From NCBI GenBank assembly GCA_047967505.1, contig CM106540.1: a DNA stretch of 64,000 bases, one strand, 5' to 3'. Positions 1-12,589 of the stretch are shown one piece after another. Source of the DNA: Dipteris shenzhenensis (lineage: Eukaryota > Polypodiophyta > Polypodiopsida > Gleicheniales). The notes beneath the pieces were generated by a model that had not been told where the DNA came from, did no database searches, and worked only from the letters and a program-made list of their open reading frames with translations. Numbering within the stretch: position 1 is the first letter of the stretch; the number at the start of each line of letters is the position of its first letter. A program made the position numbers and the translations under genes.

Positions 1-1167
1 TGGTTTAACAGATAAATGGGTAAGTTGTCGTTATAGTAATATTAGGCAAGAAAAGGAAGTGGATAGTTTTGACAATAATCTAGATTAGAAGAGTTTTATA
101 TAAGAAGGGAAAAATAATAACAAGGTAAGTGAAATAAAACAGTGTTGCTCAAAAGAGACATGGAAGGAGTCAAAAGGCCAAAAAGCCATAATGACTTAAA
201 TGTATTGTTTGGGATGTGGGAGCCGAAATAAGGGGAGGGCTAGAGAGAGTTTTGATTCGGAGCGTGACATCTGATGAATAATTCTGCAAGGACAAGAGAG
301 GGATTACAAAGATGTTTATTAGAAAAAATAAAACAAATAAAGAACAACTTAAAGAAGGGAGTCAAGCAACCAAAATGACCTTAATGACTAAAGTGTACTA
401 TGTGCAATCGTACAAAGTTGCAGGGGAAAAACCTCTGTGTGGAAGATTTTACAACACCCCTTTGCATAGTGAAAAGACAAAAGAGCAAAGCTAGGACTAA
501 TTGCATTAACGAAAAAGTTTGTACAAGTAGAAAGGGGGAAATAATAGAATAGTTGGGGCGGGGGTGGGGGTGTGGGGGGGGGGGTTGGTGGTCTAGAAAA
601 TCAAAAAAGAAAACATAGGACAAAGTTAGAGTAATAATAGAAAAAATAAGGAAAATTTAGGGAAAATTAGGGAGTGTTAAAGAGAAAAAAAGGGGGGTTA
701 GGGACAAGATAGGGAGACATTTAGGAAAAAATATTATTAGGAAAATTAGAGGAATTTAGAAAGGAATTAAAATAGGGGATCAAAAATAAAAAAAACTTGG
801 ATAATAGAAAGGATAAGATCATTTCAAATTTGTTTTAAAGGAAGGAAAAAATTAACAATAAAGGAGAAGGAGGGAGAGTAATAAACAAGGGAGTTTAAGA
901 ATTTAAGGAGACCCTTTAAAGAGAGAATTCGAGAAAAAGAAACTAGAGAGAAGTTTTTTTTTTATTAATTAAAAAAGGAAAGAGTAATAAAAGTAGGGTC
1001 AAAGCAGATAAGGAGAAAATGGAATATAGGGTGTTAGGGAAACATTGTAGGGAAAAACCAAGGGCAATAAAGGGGAAAATAAAATTTAAGGGAAATTTCA
1101 AGGGGAGCTAAAAAAGGAAATTTAAGGGAAACTAAAGGGCAATTTTAAGGGAAAAATAAGGAGAGAG

Positions 1168-1231
1168 ACAGAGAGAGAGAGGGGGGGGGGGAGGGAGCGA
1201 GGGAGCGAGGGAGGGAGGGAGGGAGGGAGGG
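1168..1231 (+). repeat. GA then GGGA-type microsatellite
   Basis: A purine-only stretch of GA dinucleotides, a G run and GGGA/GAGC-type units inside R1 copy a. The matching place in copy b (4483-4548) is a plain GA array, so the two copies have diverged in repeat motif. Confidence 0.9.
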
Positions 1232-1388
1232 ATTAGGAAAAACAAGGGAGATTGAGAAAAAAATACGGAGAAAATTAGAGACAAATTAAGGGGAGAATAA
1301 GGGAGTTTGAGGGAAAAGAAATTAGGGAAATTAAGGGAGGTTGTCAAGGGGAGATCTAATGAGAAAGTGGCCAAACAAATGGAGGAAG

Positions 1389-1392
<4 letters not shown>

Positions 1393-1443
<51 letters not shown>
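1393..1443 (+). repeat. (TG)n microsatellite at the R1 end
   Basis: About 25 uninterrupted TG units follow the purine-rich body of R1 copy a. A GT/CA array lies at the corresponding place in the other three copies (4723-4757, 23518-23541 and 26708-26724), so it appears to belong to the repeat. Confidence 0.95.
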
Positions 1444-1445
<2 letters not shown>

Positions 1446-1481
1446 CCACCTTTGCCCCAGTAGGATACAACATACTAGGTA

Positions 1482-1520
1482 AGACAGTAGGTCATCACAT
1501 AGTGTGATGTCCTACTGTCT
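1482..1520. repeat. palindromic junction between R1 copies a and b
   Basis: Two 18-base arms, 1482-1499 and 1503-1520, are reverse complements with one mismatch and are separated by TAG. The same junction recurs between copies c and d at 26632-26670. The arms read TGTGATG... outward and ...CATCACA inward, as would be expected if terminal inverted repeats of adjacent elements abut here. Confidence 0.85.
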
Positions 1521-2408
1521 ACCCGAAGAGAATAAGAAGTATCGAGAAGTGCAATTTAAAGTAATGGAAATGGAAGAGAAGTACTTGAGTGAGGTAGGTA
1601 AACAGTATGGAAGCAAATGGTTTAACAGATAAATGGGTAAGTTGTGGTTATAGTAATGTTAGGCAAGAAAAGGAAGTGGACAGTTTTGACAATAATCTAG
1701 ATTAGAAGAGTTTTATATAAGAAGGGAAAAATAATAAGAAGGTAAGCGTAATAAAAAATGTTGCTTAAAAGAGACATCAAAGGAGTCAAAAGGCCAAAAA
1801 GCCATAATGACTTAAATGTATTATTTGGGAGGCCCATGGGAGTTGAAATAAGGGGAGAATTGTAGAGAGTTTTGGATTCGGAGGGTGACATCTGATGAAT
1901 AATTCTGCAAGGACAAGAGAGGAATTACAAAGATGTTTATTAGAAAAAATAAAACAAATAAAGAACAAGTTAAAGAAGGGAGTCAAGCAGCCACCAAAAC
2001 GGCCTTAATGACTTAAGTGTACTATGTGCAACTATCCAGAGTTGCAGGGGAAATGACCTGTGTGTGGAAGATTTTACAACACCACTTTGCATAGTGAAAA
2101 GACAAAAGAGCAAACCTAGACAATGAAATAAGACCAATTGCATTAACGGAAAGGTTTGTACAGGTCGGTGAATCCTTGTTTATAAAGGAAACTAGCACTG
2201 GGCATTTTTATAGAAATGACTTTGTGGAAAGTGTATGGAAGTTGAGCTTGGATAAGTCTTGGCAAGCATCACTTTTATTGAAGAGGGGAGTTTGCCTACC
2301 TACCACCATCCAACGAGCAAAATAGTGAGAACTAGTTTTGACTTTAGTTGGGAAGACAGGTGTCATAAACACCCCTCCCTTGTTATCAGAGTCACAATAA
2401 AAATCAAT

Positions 2409-2812
2409 ACTTTACCATACACTTATCAAACTTTAAATGTAAAAATGAGATTTGTTTGGGTGACACGATCAGTATAGAGAGAAATTATGAACCTTTGTAG
2501 AAAGGGGGTTGTAGGAAGGGGGGGAGAATTTTAATATTATTTAATAAAAAAGGAAGGAGGAGATTATAATGAATGAAGTAGCGGGAGGGGGGAACGGGGA
2601 ACAAATTAGTACTTTACCATACACTTATCAAGCTTTAAATGTAAAAACAAGATTTGTTTGGGTGACACGATCAATCTAGAGAGAAATTATGAACTTTTGT
2701 AGAAAGGGGGTTGTGGGAAGGGGGGAGAATTTTACTATTATTTAATAGAAAAGGAAGGAGGAGATTGTAATGAATGAAGTAGCGGGAGGGGGGAACGGGG
2801 AAAAAATAAAAG
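2409..2812 (+). repeat. 202-bp tandem duplication inside R1 copy b
   Basis: The segment starting ACTTTACCATACACTTATCA at 2409 recurs at 2611 with only a few differences, a period of 202 bases. A partial third copy of its tail (ATGAATGAAGTAG) appears near 2880. Confidence 0.9.
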
Positions 2813-2903
2813 TAATTTCATTATAACTAGAGAGGTCTTTGGATTTTAATTTTAAAAAAGGGAGCCCCAATTGACTTTAATGAATGAAGTAGGGGAGAGG
2901 GGT

Positions 2904-3003
2904 AGTAGAGAGAGAGTGAGAGAGAGAGAGAGAGAGTTTTGGAGAGAGGGAGTGATAGAGAGAGGGATTTTTTAGGGAGAGAGGAAAAGGGGAGAGAGAG
3001 AGT

Positions 3004-3060
<57 letters not shown>

Positions 3061-3087
3061 GAAGAGGCTAAGAGGGAATAAATAGAA

Positions 3088-3128
<41 letters not shown>
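2904..3128 (+). repeat. GA-rich microsatellite cluster
   Basis: Several AG arrays, the longest at about 3006-3055 and 3092-3127, are separated by short purine-rich spacers. This explains the long serine/leucine reading frames on the minus strand. Confidence 0.95.
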
Positions 3129-3131
<3 letters not shown>

Positions 3132-4481
3132 AAGCTTGAAAGGAAGAAAAGGTGTTAGGAAGGGAGAAAGTAGAAATAAAGGAAGAGAACAATTAAATAA
3201 GGGATTTTGATAAAGCTTTAGAGAAGGGTGGGAGAGGGTAGCACAAGAGTTTAAAGGACGAGGTTTGGGGGGGTTGAGGGGAGAAGACAAATGCATAAGT
3301 TCAAAGGGAGAGGAAAGGACCTATGCGTGTCGTGTCCATTTATGCGAGGGGCATGGATGGAAGGTCACATAGTTCCGATATCATGAGGATGGGAGGCATG
3401 AGTAAGTGGTAGGCCCTGAGAAAGGATGGTTGAAGGTACTGCTAGTAAAGAAGGTCGTGTGAGGGAGTACATTTTCTAGCACGCGGTGCAAGGGTTTAAA
3501 TAGCTGGGTATTGGGTGTAGTCTGTGGTTGGGAAAGAGTCAAAGTGCGTGCACAAGTCAGGGAAGATAGCGAATAGGTGAGTCAGAGAATTAAGGTGAGG
3601 GGCGGCCGGTTAATACTATAGTTTGCAGCAATGCAGTCGGGGAAAATAGAGTATGATGTGGTCTGGCAATCATGTGGCATGGAGATCAAGAGTTTGGAAG
3701 CCCAAGGGACCAAGGAGAGCCTCTACGATAGTAGGATTGAATGAATGATTGGGGAGAGGGATATATTAATAAGGGCTTAGGATAAACGTGGGAAGAGAGA
3801 AGAAAAAGAGGGGGGGGGTAACCAAAAAGGTGTGAAAGAGTTTGAATTTTAAGAAAAAAGTAGAAAGAGGGAAAATGGAATAGTTGGGGTGCAGTGGGGG
3901 GCAGAGGGGGGGTCTAGAAAATCAAAAAAGAAAACATAGGACAAAGTTAGAGTAATAATAGAAAAAATAAGGAAAAAACTAGGGAAAATTAAGGATTGTT
4001 AGAGAGAAAAAAAAGGGGGTTAGGGACAAGATAGGGAGATATTTAGGAAAAAATATTATTAGGAAAATTAGAGGAATTTAGAAAGGAATTAAAATAGGGG
4101 ATCAAAAATAAAAAAACCTAGATAATAGAAAGGATAAGATCATTTAAATTTTGTTTTAAAGGAAGGAAAAAATTAACAATGAAGGAGAAGGAGGGAGAGG
4201 AATAACAAGGGAGTTTAAGAATTTAAGGAGACCAGTTAAAGAGATAATTTGAGAAAAAGAAATTACAGAGAAATTTAAAAAAAAATAATTAAAAAAGCAA
4301 AGAGTAATAAAAGTAGGGTCAAAGGAGATAAGGAGAAAATGGAATATAGGGTGTTAGGGAAACATTATGGGGAAAAACCAAAAGGGGAAAATAAAAATAA
4401 GGAGAAATTTAAGGGAAATTTTAAGGGGAGCTAAAAAGGAAAATTTAAGGGAAACTAAAGGGGAATTTTGAGGGGGAAATA

Positions 4482-4482
<1 letters not shown>

Positions 4483-4548
<66 letters not shown>
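4483..4548 (+). repeat. (GA)n microsatellite
   Basis: A nearly uninterrupted GA array within R1 copy b, matching the GGGA-type tract of copy a. Confidence 0.95.
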
Positions 4549-4550
<2 letters not shown>

Positions 4551-4701
4551 GGAAAAATAAGGGAGATTGAGAAAAAAATACAGAGAAAATTAAAGACAAA
4601 TTAAGGGGAGAATAAGGGAGTTTGAGGGAAAAGAAATTAGGGAAATTAAGGGGAATTGTCGAGGGGAGATCTATTGAGCAAGTGGCCAAACTAATGGAGG
4701 A

Positions 4702-4719
4702 AGAGAGAGAGAGAGAGAG

Positions 4720-4757
<38 letters not shown>
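4702..4757 (+). repeat. compound (GA)n(GT)n microsatellite
   Basis: A GA array passes directly into a GT array and marks the right end of R1 copy b. Unrelated AT-rich DNA follows. Confidence 0.9.
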
Positions 4758-4758
<1 letters not shown>

Positions 4759-5063
4759 TCAAGATATGGTACTAATAAGGTACTTACATAATGATATGGT
4801 GCTCCAAAGTAAAAGAAACACTAAATGCAGACATGTTCTTAAGTTATTATGAAGACATGTTCTTAAGTTATTGGGCTCTATTAGCAACGACCCTCACTCT
4901 TTGTCTACAAGAACTTCTTATTGAAACACACTTATAGGGGATGCATGATCTCCATTACATTTTCAGTACAAACTTATTAATGCATAAGACATATACTTGT
5001 CTTATTATAAATACATGAAGAGTTACACAATTAACCTTGTGATAAAATAACATAGGGTCAAAG

Positions 5064-5185
5064 AAAGGTTAGCATAGTGCTTGCATGAATACCCTTTTAT
5101 AATTAAATACCCTTGCCAAAGGTTCAATTAAAGGTTAGCATAGTGCTTGCATGAATACCCTTTTACAATTAAATACCCTTGCCAT
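5064..5185 (+). repeat. 66-bp tandem duplication
   Basis: The segment AAAGGTTAGCATAGTGCTTG at 5064 is repeated at 5130 with one or two changes over about 55 bases, a period of 66. Confidence 0.9.
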
Positions 5186-6544
5186 GAAATAATGCTAGCA
5201 AAAATTAAGTGCCTCGATTATAAGAAACTGAATAATTGGTGAATTGGCCAATCAAGAAATATATAAGGATTTGGTGCTCCAAATGATTGGCGATTGATGC
5301 TCCAAATGATTGCAAAATAAGCTTGCATAAAAGATATGTCAAGAGAGGAAGATTGAACAAAATTCATGAAGATGCTCATGGAAGTCAAATCATCATGAGT
5401 GTAAATGTGAGCATATGGGCGATTATTTAGCCATGCTAGAATGCTCCCATGAAAATGTGGTATGAGAAAGATGGATGATCGGCTGGCAAAATCAACATAT
5501 GCACTATGGGCAATTGATTAAAGAACGTTACAATGACTTAGTGCACTCCCACAAAAGAATGGTGTGCAAAAAAATCAACTACCTGTAGTCGGTTGGTTAG
5601 CCCATTGTTACAAATGCCTATATAAATAGATAATTGATCTATCACTTTCCACATTGTTCTTTGCTATTGGAGTCCATACTATAATGCTACAGCTATGAAG
5701 AGAAACAATGGTAGGTCTTCAAATATTAATATTAGCATCCCTAAGTATGCTCTTCAATTATGACGATGGAGTAGGTACCTTAAACAAATTCTAGTTGTCA
5801 CTCATATTCATTAGCATAGGTACACAATAAGGCTTGATCGTGGCAAGCTTAGAGCATGCCGAGTACTTATGAATGGAAGGGAGCACCAACACTTACATTG
5901 GCTGACTACTAGTGGAGTCTAGGTGTATTCTGCATGGCAGCCGATCAAACACACATATTTGGGTCTTTATAATATCTCTTCCTCACAACAAAATTGACGA
6001 GAATGTTGTGTAGGCTTGGATTGTCAAAAGGCATGACGATAGAAGACATCGGGTATTTCTTGTTTGCTCCATCAACTTATGTATCATTATGGCCTCCGCT
6101 TGCTCAATCAACTTACATATCTATGGCACACATATTTTGCTTTTTGAGGCGTTGACTAATGACAAGTACGATGAGATTTCCATGCAACACTACTATCTAA
6201 GCGATACATCAACGATTGAGGACTAGTGTACTACACGATCATGTCTTCACATTTGAATGAGTCTATCTTGCAAAACAAAACAAGGGATGTTGCTTGGCAT
6301 TCTGGGCATTTCTTTTGGTCATATATTTAATAAGATCTAGCAATATGCTTTTCGTATAGCTTTAGTTTTGGCTAGCGATCATATGACCTTATGTATGAAA
6401 AACGTTTGGTTTTACCTTTTTTTTTAGGGCAAGATTGAATGCCTTTAATTCAATGATTTAGTTGCAAGGTATGAGATGCGACACATCTGCTTGAGGATTT
6501 CATTAGTGGACAATATGAGGATTTAGTTAGTGGCCAATATGTTT

Positions 6545-6685
6545 CATAGTCCCCAAATACATGGAGTGTTTTCTAACAAAGATATGTAGGATTGTGCAAA
6601 ATTCCCAAATACATGGGATATTTCCTACAAAGATATGTCCCCAAATACATGGGGAGTTTTCTAAAGAGACATATAGGCTTGTGCA
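6545..6685 (+). repeat. imperfect tandem repeat with CCCAAATACATGG
   Basis: CCCAAATACATGG followed by a TTTTCTA-like and a GATATGT-like segment occurs three times (near 6552, 6602 and 6641) with changes and indels. It is a degenerate tandem repeat of about 40-50 bases. Confidence 0.75.
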
Positions 6686-7169
6686 AAGTAAAAATTGGGT
6701 GAGCATACTACTTTTTAAGTGGTAAAACAACCACTTGCACATCAGTCATCATAAGTGGCTCTTTTTGAAATATGACTTCTTGTGTGTTAGCTTCTTTCTG
6801 GAACATATGCAGGCTGATGACTCAAACACTCAATTGCCTTATATGTACCTCATGCTTAGGATATTAGTTTGATTTTCTTTGTTATTGCACTTGATATTAT
6901 GACATTGATAACAAGTGGAGCTGTGCATTGAGGCCTGCAATCCCACAAGAAAAGGTTTTTATTCTGACATATATTTTTGGTGGATGGATGCAGGTGAGTG
7001 GAGCTCCTTCAATTTCATTTACAACATGTTATTAGTTTATCAAATTGAGTTATCCTTGCTTTTGTGTGTATATAATGTAGACCCCACATGCTGAGTCATG
7101 TTTATTTTGTAAAATGCTTTTGAGTAATCTCTTTGTTTAAAGAAGTGAATGCAAGTGTGTCTGTCTTTG

Positions 7170-7206
7170 AAAGAACACACACACGCGCGCGCGCGTGCAC
7201 GCACAT
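7170..7206 (+). repeat. mixed (AC)n(GC)n microsatellite
   Basis: Alternating purine-pyrimidine DNA (ACACAC then GCGCGC then TGCACGCAC). Such sequence can adopt Z-DNA in vitro; no function is implied. Confidence 0.85.
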
Positions 7207-8317
7207 GCCTTACTCTACTTTTGTTATGTTATTCATTTCCCTACATCACTAGTTTGGTTTGAGATTATATTTAAAACTCGTTTTCCTTTTATACATCCAT
7301 AATAGCATCAGAGATGAGCATGCCTTATTTCAAAGTCAAAAAACTCATGTCCTTAAACTGACATGGCTTTCAAGTAGCACAATGCAAAAAGAGGTGTTTG
7401 CATGATAAAGTTTGTGTTGACATTATTTGATGTACATTAGAAATGTATTTCTCCCCAAAATATTGGTGTTTATGCATACTTAAGCAGTGATAAAAAAATA
7501 CTTTATATGATCGATCTTAAGATCATCCTCTCTTACCTAGTAGTATTATTTATCCTTCTGATTTGAATATCTTTTTGAGAAAGCTTGTATGTGTGTAGAT
7601 TTACATATATAACTTTTACTATTTTACAACCTTCATATGTATATATCCATGAATAACCCTATTTAGCGTTGTTATTATATGTAAATCAGCTAGTATAGCC
7701 TATTGTATGTTTTTATTGCTCACCAAATGTGATCAAATCCATTTTGAATGCTTATTAAAATAGCTAAGACAACTACTTTGATGTACTACATATTTTTTGG
7801 CTAATTATACAAGCTCCCTGCATTACATATCTTTAAATTATATGAAGGAGTAGTTCTAGCTCTCTTAAAATTACTTTCTTTCCTAAGATATTTCTATTTT
7901 AAGGATCTACAAAATCACAGAGAAGGTGTCTTTTTATTACTTTAATCAGCATTGCAACATTGTAATGAATTTGCACCTATCTTTAAAATAGTAAAGCATG
8001 TATACTTCGTAAGTTTTATTGAACTAACTTTTACAAATTTGACCATCAAGGGGTAAATCAGCCCTTGATTGTTCACCATTGAATCGGAACTCAACTATTG
8101 TTGAGAGGGGTAAAATTGTATTTATTGAACCAAAGGAAAACATAAAATTGAAAACTTTTGAAGATTGTTAATAAAAAGATAATCACATAAATAGGGCTGG
8201 ACATTGAAATTGCTAAAAAAGGTCATCATGCTAAATTAGGTCTAATGCAGATGCTACTATAGCATATGCTGAAATAGCTAGTTGATTGTTAGTGCCATTT
8301 GTTGAGCTGACTTCCAC

Positions 8318-8425
8318 TGCCTACCTAGGTATCCATCTGCGTTGATCCACCTACATGCACCTGAGTGCCAATGCCTACCCAAGTATCCATCTACAATGAT
8401 CCACCTACATGCACTTGGGGTTTGG
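8318..8425 (+). repeat. 54-bp tandem duplication
   Basis: TGCCTACC...ATCCATCT...GATCCACCTACATGCAC is present at 8318 and again at 8372, a period of 54, with several substitutions. Confidence 0.85.
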
Positions 8426-9575
8426 AATGGTGCATGCAACTCAGTCAGAACTAGAAGATAGTGCTTCCAACAAAATTTTAACAACATCTAGTTTAGCCAA
8501 GTACCTAGCCTAGCCTCAATCCAATTCAGTAACTTAGCACTAAGCTCACATTTCATACACAAACCATCCCAAAAAATGCTATGAGTTTTGATGGAGAGAT
8601 GGGTGAAAATCCAAATCTTGGAGCCTCCATGGCTCCTAACTTTACCTCGGTTTGACCCCATTTCCCCACTCTTTCTACCTCAATGTCTCGGATTTAAGAG
8701 ACTTTTTCCAATATCATGGAAAAGGTTCAGGTTGAATGACCCTGCAAAGATGATGAATCCATTTTCTAGGTAGAACAAAGTGCTAGAAGAGCTACAAGGC
8801 CCACCCCAACTAGCCATGATAGAGGCTATGTGGAGTGTAGCAATTCCCACCATACCAATGAGTACTAAAACACACATGTACACTTCTATAAGCCAAAGGA
8901 TGCCAAGTGACTATCGGCCCCAAAATGGGAAAATGTTTCGATAAGGTGATTATTCAAAATGGTTTCGATGAGGACAAAGCCACCTTGTCCACCTCATAGT
9001 CTTCTAGTCGTACTCCAACCGCTAAAAGGAAGGGATGATACTTGCGGAGCGCTAACTTATAGGAAGCCCACGACCCCCAAAGGGCAGGGATAATACCCAA
9101 AACCTCTCATTGAGAAACAATGCCTTGCCAAGGCACAATACTTGGTGCAAGACTACCAAGAAAGATTAGATACTGGCCCAAGTCAAGTAAAGGAGAAAAC
9201 ACCATCCATCCTAACTCTACCAAACTACTAATAGAGCCCCCAAATCCTCCAATGTACTCAAAAGACTGGATGAGGAAGGTACACAAGGTCCATTTACAGG
9301 TTTAAAGAGCCAATGTTAATTGGTGGTGAACCAATCATGCAACCCCAAGATGTGGCTGGACTAGCTACATTCTTGTCCTGTGAGGCCAAAATGCCCATTG
9401 CAAGTCCGTTATTACGAGGAAACCCAACTTGTTGGAGAGATCTCTCCAAAAATCAATTCGTTGGGCTAGTATTTTGAGAGTGATGACACTAATGCAATTC
9501 TTCCCATCTCCAAGATAAGAATGCTATGGCAACCTTGGATGGAGGAAGGTATAGTCACTAAGCAATGGTGAGCCA

Positions 9576-9705
9576 TGTGTAAAATGGAGAGCACAAACTT
9601 TCTGGTCAAATTAGCTAATGGAGCTACAAAACAACTGGTAGGAGTACTAAGGGATATCAAAATCAAGACCTTTCGATTGGGAGAAAGGGGGAAAATCCAA
9701 CCTTC
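9576..9705 (+). pseudogene. retropepsin-like fragment (gypsy PR)
   Basis: A translated stretch reading L-A-N-G-A-T-K...G-V-L-R-D-I resembles the central part of plant gypsy proteases, which typically read L-A-D-G-S...G-V-L-x-D-V. It lies about 0.7 kb upstream of RT, where protease belongs. The catalytic D-S/T-G is not visible here. The call rests on position and a short match, so it is tentative. Confidence 0.4.
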
Positions 9706-10272
9706 ATTGCCTTAGTTAAATCGGTGATACCACCGCACAAAAGTTAGGGAGCAAGGCTAAATAAATTATGGCTTTGATAGGATCTCTAAAAACATCAGAA
9801 GGGCCCTTGTAGGAGGCTAAACCCTTGCAAGATGTTAAGGCCCCTAAAGCTAAAAGCAAGAAAGCCCCTACTATAAAGAAGCTAGTTGCCACCCAAAAGG
9901 ACTTGGATGATGATGAGGATGATAATACCACAACTTACATCGAATCCCAAAACATTTTAAGTCATACAGGGTTCAAGACCAAAAGATGCTCCTAAAGCAA
10001 GCCAAAAGAATGGTGGAAGGAAACTAGCAAGGCTCTGACAATCCAACCAAGGTGAAAGAGGTGAACCTAGTGGCAATAAATGAGGACCCTTAACAATTCT
10101 ACATTGATGATGATCTTATGCCAAGACAAGAAGAGGTCCTAACTTATTCCCCCAAGAATATGAGGATTGCTTCACATTGAAGTATTTTGACATGAAAAGG
10201 ATATCCCTTGAAGTGGTAGACATTCCATCCCTATGATGGATAACATGAGACCTATCCAACAAAGACCACCCA

Positions 10273-10860
<588 letters not shown>

Positions 10861-11189
10861 CCTTAAATGCCAATTTTGAGTAAAACATGGGGTGATATTG
10901 GGACATGTTGTATGCAAGAATGAAATCTCCGCAAACTACAACAAGATTAAGCTCATTTTAGCTCTACCACCCCAAACCAATGCCAAGGGTATACAACACT
11001 TCACTGGGGATACATACTATTATAGGATATTTATGTATGGCTATGCCGAGATTGCTCACCCACTGTATAAGCTTCTTATTGTATTTATATAGACCTTGAA
11101 ATGCAAAGCCTCATTTGAGACTCTTAAGCTTGCACTAGGCTCAACTCCTATATTGCGGACACCATTGGAACTTAAAATTCCATGTACAT

Positions 11190-11424
11190 ATAGATGCCTC
11201 AAAGTTTACAGTTTGGATGCACGTTGGCACAACTAGGCGAGGATAATTTGGATTACCCTATATATTTTGCAAGCCACCAACTTAACTCCAACTTAATGAC
11301 ATGGAGGGAAGGCGTCTCAATGGTATCCACTGTGAAAAAGTTATGCCACTACTTGTTGGTGAACAAATTTGTGTTTGTAGACAATCAGGCACTTCTCTTT
11401 TTAGTAAATAGACCATGTAACTGA
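11190..11424 (+). pseudogene. gypsy RNase H relic
   Basis: The open stretch reads F-G-C-T-L-A-Q-L-G-E-D-N, then P-I-Y-F-A-S-H-Q-L-N-S, then K-K-L-C-H-Y-L-L-V-N-K-F and V-D-N-Q-A-L-L-F-L-V-N. These match the plant gypsy RNase H landmarks (G-C-x-L-A-Q, A-S-R-Q-L-N, H-Y-L-L, D-x-Q-A-L-L-x-L). The frame opens without a recognisable N-terminal aspartate and closes before the end of the domain. Confidence 0.85.
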
Positions 11425-11819
11425 AAGTGTGGATGATGATGACAGAGAGCCAGCAACAACCGACATCGATGTGACAATCTCCATGATGCCCCATCATTAC
11501 TTGTTGACTTGATACTAGAATAGGAACAAGAGATTGGCCACTTTTTGGCCAATGGGTTTCTGCAAGACAATGCCCTTAACAAGGATAGGATGGGTCTACA
11601 CCTAGATCATCTGGTGACCCTATAGCAAATCCTACCATTTCCCAAATGCATAATGGGATGCCGATAAAATCATTAAGGATGCAATGCCATATCAATTAAT
11701 TATTGCTGGTCAACTATATAGGATGGGAAAAGATAGCATCATCGATGTATCACTGTATTTGTGAAGATGAATTCATTCAGGTGTTGGAAGAATGGATGGG
11801 AAAAGATGGCATTATCTGT

Positions 11820-12490
11820 CAATGTGCATTTAGGTGTTGGAAGAAGCCCACTTGGGCATAGCAGGATGACATTTTGCAAGAGAATTCATGGCCCACAAGG
11901 TATTACAAGCTAGGTTATGGTGGGCAATAATTTTTAAGGATGCAACTAAGTTTGCTAAATGCTGCAACCCGTGCCAAAGAGCATCTATCCTTCAAAAGGC
12001 CCCTCATAAAAATTCTAAAACTCAACCCTTTGAAAAGTGAGTTATTGATTTTATCAAACCCATAAGTCTGATAGCTAAAGAAATGCAAGTGCGCTACATT
12101 ATTGTAGCAACAGACTGCGTTACCAAAGGGGCATAAGCCAAGGAAACTAGGAAAGTGGATGCTATGGCAACAACTAAATTCCTATGAGAATGTGATATCA
12201 TGATTTAGCCTCCCCTTGGAAATAGTCACTGATCAAGGGACTACCTTTGTCAATGAGACCATGCAAATCCTTTTGAGTGAGTTCTTGATCCTACTACCCC
12301 AAGGCAATTGGCCAAGCCAAGAGCTCGAATAAGACCTTATAGAACACCATGATGTGCATGGTAGAGGCCAAAAAAAATGATTGGCAGCACAAGCTCACCG
12401 CTACCTTTTGGGCGTATCATACTACTTATAAGGTTGAAACTAATTGCACCCCTTTTAGTCTTGCTTTCGGGGATGCCCATGGAGTTTGTA
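11820..12490 (+). pseudogene. gypsy integrase relic
   Basis: Across two frames one reads E-A-H-L-G-I-A-G, R-L-W-W-A, C-C-N-P-C-Q-R (the HHCC zinc-binding end), then V-I-D-F-I-K-P-I and Y-I-I-V-A-T-D (start of the catalytic core), and near 12410 W-A-Y-H-T-T-Y-K-V-E-T-N-C-T-P-F, the typical core end. Several in-frame stops are present. It lies directly downstream of RNase H, as in gypsy elements. Confidence 0.8.
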
Positions 12491-12589
12491 GTACCTAGCT
12501 AGGGGTGGTAGTTAAAGAAAGACTATCTATGACAACTTATAAGGCTACCCTCAAGAATTATAATACTTTGGATGAACTAATAATTGATC

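Larger units (their letters stand above)
1..1449 (+). repeat. R1 repeat copy a (internally deleted)
   Basis: This purine-rich stretch is a diverged copy of the sequence that begins again at 1618. Both start with the same TGGTTTAACAGATAAATGGG segment and stay alignable for about 520 bases. Copy a then jumps, near 520-535, to sequence that in copy b lies near 3855-3870, so about 1.7 kb present in copy b is missing here. The two share the later AGGAATTTAGAAAGGAATTAAA-type purine text and the GT microsatellite at the end. There is no convincing coding frame. The copy may continue left of the window. Whether R1 is an LTR, a non-autonomous transposon or a macrosatellite cannot be told by eye. Confidence 0.8.
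1618..4757 (+). repeat. R1 repeat copy b (long form)
   Basis: This is the longer head-to-tail partner of copy a, about 3.1 kb. It opens with the same sequence as position 1, contains a middle part (about 2161-3858) that copy a lacks, and ends in GA and GT arrays. Its first roughly 700 bases are reverse-complementary to 25840-26527, which shows that the inverted copies near 24-29 kb belong to the same family. Reading frames here are short or consist of SLSLSL-type translations of GA repeats. No transposase or polymerase motif was seen. Confidence 0.8.
4758..8520. other. AT-rich intergenic DNA, no gene seen
   Basis: I see no conserved domain or long open frame on either strand. The stretch holds small tandem duplications (listed separately) and simple AT-rich text. 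It may contain fully decayed transposon sequence. Confidence 0.6.

Noticed and set aside
2827-3296. Long S-L-S-L-S frames on the minus strand here and at 51.4-52.8 kb
   Set aside because: They are translations of GA microsatellites with no other coding signal.
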